A DNA stretch of 64,000 bases, taken from Marivibrio halodurans. Lineage in GTDB: Bacteria; Pseudomonadota; Alphaproteobacteria; UBA8366; Aestuariispiraceae. This document shows, one piece after another, positions 59,976-64,000 of the stretch (positions are counted from its first letter, which is position 1; each line of letters opens with the position of its first letter). The notes beneath the pieces were generated by a model that did no database searches, was not told the origin of the DNA, and was given only the letters and a program-made list of their open reading frames with translations. The stretch is from positions 38,965 to 102,964 of the forward strand of contig NZ_JAGMWN010000012.1 of assembly GCF_017963645.1 (NCBI RefSeq), in the 5' to 3' direction. Position numbers and translations under genes: made by a program.

Positions 59976-61076
59976 TCAGACGTTGAATCGGAAATGGAAG
60001 ACGTCGCCGTCCTCGGCGAGGTAATCGCGCCCCTCCAGCCGCATCTTACCGGCTTCCTTCGCGGCCGCCTCGGTACCGCACGCGAAATAATCCTCGCAGG
60101 AGATCGTCTCCGCCGCGATGAAGCCCCGCGTGAAGTCGGTATGGATGACGCCCGCGGCCTCCGGGGCCTTGGCGCCCCGGCGCACGGTCCAGGCCCGCGC
60201 CTCCTTCGGCCCGACGGTGAAGAAGGTGATCTGGTCGAGCAGTCGATAGCCCGCCTTGATGACCTTGGAGAGGCCGGTTTCCTCCAACCCCAGGCTTTCC
60301 AGGAACTCCGCCTTGTCGGCGGGATCGTCGAGTTGGGCGACCTCGGACTCGATGGCCGCGGAGATCACCACCGCCTCCGCCCCTTCCCGGGCGGCGCGCT
60401 CCTCGACACGCTTCGACTGCGCGTTGCCGGTGGCGGCGGCCTCCTCCTCCACATTACAGATATAGAGGATCGGCTTGGCCGTCAGCAGCGTCAGCCGCCT
60501 GAAGATCGGCCGTTCCTCCGGCGTGATATCGGCGAGGCGCGCCGGCTTGCCGTCGCGCAGCAGGTCGAGCGCCTTCTGCATGACGGCGACCTCTTCCTTC
60601 GCGTCCTTCTCGCCGGACTTCGCCTTCTTCTCCAACGGAACGATGCGGCGCTCCAGGCTTTCCAGATCGGCCAGCATCAACTCGGTCTCGACCGTCTCCG
60701 CGTCGCGGATCGGGTCGACCGACCCCTCCACATGGGTGATGTCGCCACTGTCGAAGCACCGCAGCACATGGCAGACCGCGTCCACTTCGCGGATATTGGC
60801 GAGGAACTGGTTGCCCAACCCCTCCCCCTTCGAGGCGCCCTTCACCAATCCGGCGATATCGACGAATTCCAATTGCGTGGGAATGATCTTCGCGGACTTG
60901 GCGAGTTCGGCCAGCTTCTCCAGCCGATGATCGGGCACGGCGACGCGGCCGGTGTTCGGTTCGATCGTGCAGAAGGGGAAGTTCGCGGCCTGCGCCGCCT
61001 GGGTTTCCGTCAGCGCGTTGAACAGGGTGGACTTGCCCACATTCGGCAGCCCGACGATCCCGAGATTGAAGCCCAT
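59976..61076 (-). CDS. ychF: Redox-regulated ATPase YchF (Obg family)
   Basis: A 366-residue Obg-family P-loop ATPase. GLPNVGKSTLFNALT (residues 9-23) is the P-loop; ANFPFCTIEPNTG, the DIAGLVKGASKGEGLGNQFLANI switch and LYICNVEEE follow; the C-terminal TGS domain is AWTVRRGAKAPEAAGVIHTDF. YchF binds ATP in preference to GTP and associates with ribosomes. Gene order prs-rplY-pth-ychF, all on the minus strand and with tiny gaps, is a conserved translation cluster. The ATG at 61076 is eight bases after the pth stop. Confidence 0.97.
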   Translation of the reverse strand: MGFNLGIVGLPNVGKSTLFNALTETQAAQAANFPFCTIEPNTGRVAVPDHRLEKLAELAKSAKIIPTQLEFVDIAGLVKGASKGEGLGNQFLANIREVDAVCHVLRCFDSGDITHVEGSVDPIRDAETVETELMLADLESLERRIVPLEKKAKSGEKDAKEEVAVMQKALDLLRDGKPARLADITPEERPIFRRLTLLTAKPILYICNVEEEAAATGNAQSKRVEERAAREGAEAVVISAAIESEVAQLDDPADKAEFLESLGLEETGLSKVIKAGYRLLDQITFFTVGPKEARAWTVRRGAKAPEAAGVIHTDFTRGFIAAETISCEDYFACGTEAAAKEAGKMRLEGRDYLAEDGDVFHFRFNV

Positions 61077-61084
61077 GGCTGCGC

Positions 61085-61837
61085 TCAGTCCTTTCCGAAC
61101 AGCTTTTTAAGGGCGCCGCCCAGCGCCCCTTTATCCTGGCCGCCCCCATCTTCGGCGCGATCCGCCAGCAGGCGTTCCGCGGCCGTCATACCCTTGCGGC
61201 CGGAAGACGGCCCGGCGGCGTCACCGCCGGCCTCGGCGGTGGTCTGCTTCTTATAGGGTTTCGGCGGGCGGGCGCCGATATCCTGCGCCGCCTTCGACAT
61301 GAAGTCGGAGGCATTGCCGCCAACCAGCACCCCCATATGATGACTGGTCGCCTCCAGCACGCGTTCGACCATCTCCGCCTCCGCCTTGGCGAAATCGCCG
61401 AGGACGTGGGAGATCACCTTCTCCTTCGCGCCGGGATGATCGATCCCGAGCCGCAGACGCCAATAGGCCTTGCCGATATGGGCGTCGATCGACTTCAGCC
61501 CGTTATGACCGCCATGGCCGCCATCCTGCTTCACCCGGACCTTGCCGAGCGCGAGGTCGAGTTCGTCATAGATGACGAGAACCTCGGAGGGGTCGAGCTT
61601 GAAGAAGCGGAGCGCCTCCCCGACGGCACGGCCGGATTCGTTCATGAAGGTCGTGGGTTTCAGCAGCAGGACCTTCTCGCCGCCGATCGCGCCCTCGGCC
61701 GCCTGGCCTTGGAAACGCGCGCGCCAGGGGCCGAAATCATGACGGCGGACCAGCCGATCCGCCGCCATGAATCCGATATTATGCCGGTTTCCCTCGTATT
61801 TCGGACCGGGATTGCCCAGCCCGACGAGGAGGCGCAT
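61085..61837 (-). CDS. pth: Aminoacyl-tRNA hydrolase (peptidyl-tRNA hydrolase)
   Basis: A 250-residue peptidyl-tRNA hydrolase. MRLLVGLGNPGPKYEGNRHNIGF gives the catalytic His in NRHNIGF; KPTTFMNESGRAV and VLVIYDELDLALGKVRVKQDGGHGGHNGLKSI complete the site. It recycles tRNA from peptidyl-tRNA. The protein carries a C-terminal extension of about 60 residues (from PKPYKKQTTAEAGG to ALKKLFGKD), as often in alphaproteobacteria. I start it at the ATG 61837, matching homologs; a GTG at 61849 in the same frame is possible. Confidence 0.96.
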   Translation of the reverse strand: MRLLVGLGNPGPKYEGNRHNIGFMAADRLVRRHDFGPWRARFQGQAAEGAIGGEKVLLLKPTTFMNESGRAVGEALRFFKLDPSEVLVIYDELDLALGKVRVKQDGGHGGHNGLKSIDAHIGKAYWRLRLGIDHPGAKEKVISHVLGDFAKAEAEMVERVLEATSHHMGVLVGGNASDFMSKAAQDIGARPPKPYKKQTTAEAGGDAAGPSSGRKGMTAAERLLADRAEDGGGQDKGALGGALKKLFGKD

Positions 61838-61861
61838 CGCCCCAGACACGGCCGGTCGGTC

Positions 61862-62560
61862 CTACTCCTTCGACTCCGCGTCGGAGTCGCCCTCGTCGGC
61901 ATCGTCCTCGGCGGCTTCCGCCTCGGAGTCGGCGCCGAACTCCTCGCCGGCTTCCTGATCCTCGGCCTCGATCTCCTCGACCGCCGCTTCCGAGCGCGGC
62001 GCGTCGATATTGGCGACGACCGGATCGCGGTCGGTAATGGCGGAAACCACCCCTTCCGGCAGCTTCAGGTTCGAGATGTGGATCGTGTCGCCCATCTCAT
62101 AGCCGGTCAGATCGCACACGACCTCTTCCGGAATGTCGTCGGCCGCGCAATAGAGCTCGACCTCGTACCGCACGACGGAAAGAATGCCGCCACGGTCCAG
62201 CCCGGGGCTGTCGTCCTCGTTGATGAAGCTGACGGGGACGTTCACGTTGATCTTGGTCGACTTGCCGACGCGCAGGAAATCGACATGCAGCGGCAGGTCC
62301 GTGACCGGATGAAGCTGCATGTCGCGCGGCAGCGCGCGTTCCTTCTTCCCACCCTCGACGTCGAGTTCGTAGACGGTGTTATAGAAGTGACCGCCCATCA
62401 GTTCGCGCATCAGGTGGCGCGGCTCGATGGAGATCATCTGGGGGTCCTTGCGGTCGCCATAGACGACGCAGGGGACCAGCCCCTGCCGACGCACCGCGCG
62501 AGCCGCCCCCTTGCCAGCCCGTTCCCGCTTGGCCGCGGGAAGAACAGATTGCTCAGACAT
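61862..62560 (-). CDS. rplY: 50S ribosomal protein L25/general stress protein Ctc
   Basis: A 232-residue L25/Ctc protein, the long (TL5) form. The 5S-rRNA-binding N-domain has GKGAARAVRRQGLVPCVVYGD and the second beta-barrel domain has VTDLPLHVDFLRV and VNVPVSFINEDDSPGLDRGG. An acidic tail of about 45 residues (from AAVEEIEAEDQEAG) ends the protein. GAGGAG stands before the ATG at 62560. It follows prs by 222 bases, so it may have its own promoter, then pth and ychF. Confidence 0.96.
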   Translation of the reverse strand: MSEQSVLPAAKRERAGKGAARAVRRQGLVPCVVYGDRKDPQMISIEPRHLMRELMGGHFYNTVYELDVEGGKKERALPRDMQLHPVTDLPLHVDFLRVGKSTKINVNVPVSFINEDDSPGLDRGGILSVVRYEVELYCAADDIPEEVVCDLTGYEMGDTIHISNLKLPEGVVSAITDRDPVVANIDAPRSEAAVEEIEAEDQEAGEEFGADSEAEAAEDDADEGDSDAESKE

Positions 62561-62782
62561 TGCCAATGCTCCTCGTTCATTTGCTTGGCGTCATGATCCC
62601 GGCCCGACCTCCAGGGGTGTCGGCGCCAGACCTTTCCAACGCGGGCGATCGCCCCGACCAATCCGGACAACCGGACTGGCCCAGGCAAATCGCCTAAACC
62701 AACCGGGGCCGCCCCGTCCCACGAAGCAGCCCTGTCGATCCGATTTCCGCGTATTACCCGGAAAAGCGGCGGTCTTTTACAC

Positions 62783-63718
62783 TTAATCGAACAGGCTGGA
62801 AACCGATTTCTCCTCGGAAATCCGCCGGATCGCCTCGGCCAGCAACGGGGCGATCGAAACCTGGCGCACCGTCTGGGAGACCCGCACCGCCTCCGTCGCC
62901 ATGATCGAATCGGTGATGACCAGCGATTCCAGCGGCGAGGCGGAGACACGCGCCACCGCCCCGCCCGAGAGCACCCCGTGCGTCACATAGGCGGAGACCG
63001 AGGCGGCACCGTTGTCGATCAGCGCCTGCGCCGCGTTGCAGAGCGTGCCGGCACTATCCACGATATCGTCGATCAGGACGCAGCGCCGCCCATCCGGCTC
63101 GCCGATGATGTTCATCACCTCGGAATGGCCGGCCTTCTCGCGCCGCTTGTCGATGATGGCAAGATCGCATTCCAGCCGCTTGGCCAGGGCCCGGGCGCGC
63201 ACCACGCCGCCCACATCCGGCGAGACGACCAGCATCTCGTCATCGCCGTTCATGCTCTCCTGCAAGTCCTTATGCAGCACGGGCAGGGCGAAGAGATTGT
63301 CCGTCGGCACCTCGAAGAAACCCTGGATCTGCCCCGCATGCAGATCGATCGTCAGCACGCGATCGGCGCCCGCCTGCTCGATCAGATTGGCGACCAGCTT
63401 GGCCGAGATCGGCGTGCGCGGTCCGGTCTTCCGATCCTGGCGCGCATAGCCGTAATAGGGAATGACCGCCGTGATGCGCCGGGCCGATCCGCGCCGCAGC
63501 GCGTCGATCATGACCAGCAGTTCCATCAGATTGTCGTTCGCGGGGAAGTTCGTCGATTGCACGACGAAGACATCCTCGCCCCGGACATTCTCCAGGATCT
63601 CCACGAAAATCTCCATGTCGGAGAATCGTCGGATCGATGCCTTGGTCAACGGGACATTGAGATACGCGGAAATGGCCTCGGCCAGCGGCCGGTTGGAATT
63701 CCCTGCGAGAATTTTCAT
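62783..63718 (-). CDS. prs: Ribose-phosphate pyrophosphokinase
   Basis: A 311-residue PRPP synthetase, which makes phosphoribosyl pyrophosphate from ribose-5-phosphate and ATP. Marks: [37 protein letters not shown], the [21 protein letters not shown] loop with the metal-binding His, and [18 protein letters not shown], the PRPP-binding loop. Length and motifs are normal for the bacterial class I enzyme. It supplies purine, pyrimidine and His/Trp synthesis, and purD lies 9 kb to the left. Gene order with rplY is conserved. Confidence 0.98.
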   Translation of the reverse strand: MKILAGNSNRPLAEAISAYLNVPLTKASIRRFSDMEIFVEILENVRGEDVFVVQSTNFPANDNLMELLVMIDALRRGSARRITAVIPYYGYARQDRKTGPRTPISAKLVANLIEQAGADRVLTIDLHAGQIQGFFEVPTDNLFALPVLHKDLQESMNGDDEMLVVSPDVGGVVRARALAKRLECDLAIIDKRREKAGHSEVMNIIGEPDGRRCVLIDDIVDSAGTLCNAAQALIDNGAASVSAYVTHGVLSGGAVARVSASPLESLVITDSIMATEAVRVSQTVRQVSIAPLLAEAIRRISEEKSVSSLFD

Positions 63719-63954
63719 GCGATGCGGTTCCCCATGGGCGCCACGGCGGAGGCCGCGACGCGCCTTCCGGCAAGGTCGGCATGGGCCACGCCGACGGCTG
63801 TACCCGCGCGCCCAGTCGCGAAGGTTCCCAGCGGCCGTCCGGCGCCCCTCGGCGCCGTTGATATATCAAGGCCTCCCGGGGGTGTAAATGACGCGACGCA
63901 AAAAGTCGGGGCGACGGTCCGCCGCCCCCCTTTATGGATGGCCCGCCCCTCCCG

Positions 63955-63977
63955 CCGACATCTGTTTAAGATGTCGG
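63955..63977. promoter_or_regulatory. 8-bp inverted repeat just upstream of a gene beyond the edge
   Basis: CCGACATC (63955-63962) and GATGTCGG (63970-63977) are perfect inverse complements with a 7-base spacer. Ten bases on, AAGGAAGGAG (63987-63996) is a strong ribosome site on the plus strand, so a gene should start just outside the window. The repeat could be an operator, a leader hairpin, or structure in the divergent region shared with prs. The rest of 63719-63954 shows no gene. Confidence 0.5.
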
Positions 63978-64000
63978 TATCCAAAGAAGGAAGGAGCGAG

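Noticed and set aside
1..64000. CRISPR arrays, prophage, insertion sequences, toxin-antitoxin or defence genes
   Set aside because: No spaced repeat arrays, transposase, integrase, phage structural or recognised defence proteins were found on either strand.

Overview
The window is GC-rich, densely coding DNA from an alphaproteobacterium, probably marine or Rhodospirillales/Rhodobacterales-like. This is inferred from gene content: a fused 1.2-kb-residue-scale indolepyruvate:ferredoxin oxidoreductase, a split B12-dependent methionine synthase with an ArsR-methyltransferase regulator, MetZ next to a rhodanese, a PlcP/Agt-type lipid pair, and the order prs-rplY-pth-ychF. No rRNA, tRNA, CRISPR array, prophage or insertion sequence was seen. 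The left edge cuts a DMT-family transporter gene; the right edge ends on a ribosome binding site for a gene just outside.

1-9 kb: transporter fragment, yidD, an IscU/NifU-like scaffold, folE, a GNAT acetyltransferase, the giant indolepyruvate oxidoreductase, a UDP-glucuronate 4-epimerase-like gene, a maleate-isomerase-like protein and a YbaK-like deacylase. 9-15 kb: a membrane-bound class III nucleotide cyclase, preceded by a possible small coupled ORF, then thiolase, AcuI/YhdH-type reductase and a Sel1-repeat protein.

15-27.6 kb: a methionine/one-carbon island. It has a corrinoid protein, DUF1638 and 'virulence factor' family proteins, two envelope proteins, an ArsR-HTH/methyltransferase regulator (SahR-like) with a palindromic operator in its own promoter, a homocysteine-methyltransferase-fold protein that lacks the usual zinc cysteines, a methyl-THF:corrinoid methyltransferase, a 2Fe-2S/ASKHA corrinoid activator, and a MetF-like reductase. 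O-succinylhomoserine sulfhydrylase and a rhodanese follow on the other strand. Together they can make homocysteine, make methyl-THF, pass the methyl group through a corrinoid and reactivate oxidised cobalamin.

27.7-41 kb: a SulP transporter; a three-gene minus-strand operon (unusually long Orn/Lys/Arg decarboxylase, ATP-grasp ligase with a histone-H1-like tail, C45 Ntn-hydrolase) with a nitrilase-family gene upstream; a TetR gene divergent from a lone molybdopterin hydroxylase subunit; and two lipoproteins. The decarboxylase/ligase/C45 set is the best candidate here for an undescribed pathway.

41-50 kb: lipid and envelope genes: DAG-kinase-like protein, PlcP/LpxH-like phosphoesterase, GT4 glycosyltransferase, TylF-like methyltransferase, and a tightly overlapping lipid A operon (MsbA-like exporter, DUF374 acyltransferase, waaA, lpxK, lpxL-like). 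50-64 kb: M23 peptidase, xseA, purD, small membrane protein, pmbA, dusA, a PAS-GGDEF-EAL protein, and the housekeeping block ychF-pth-rplY-prs.
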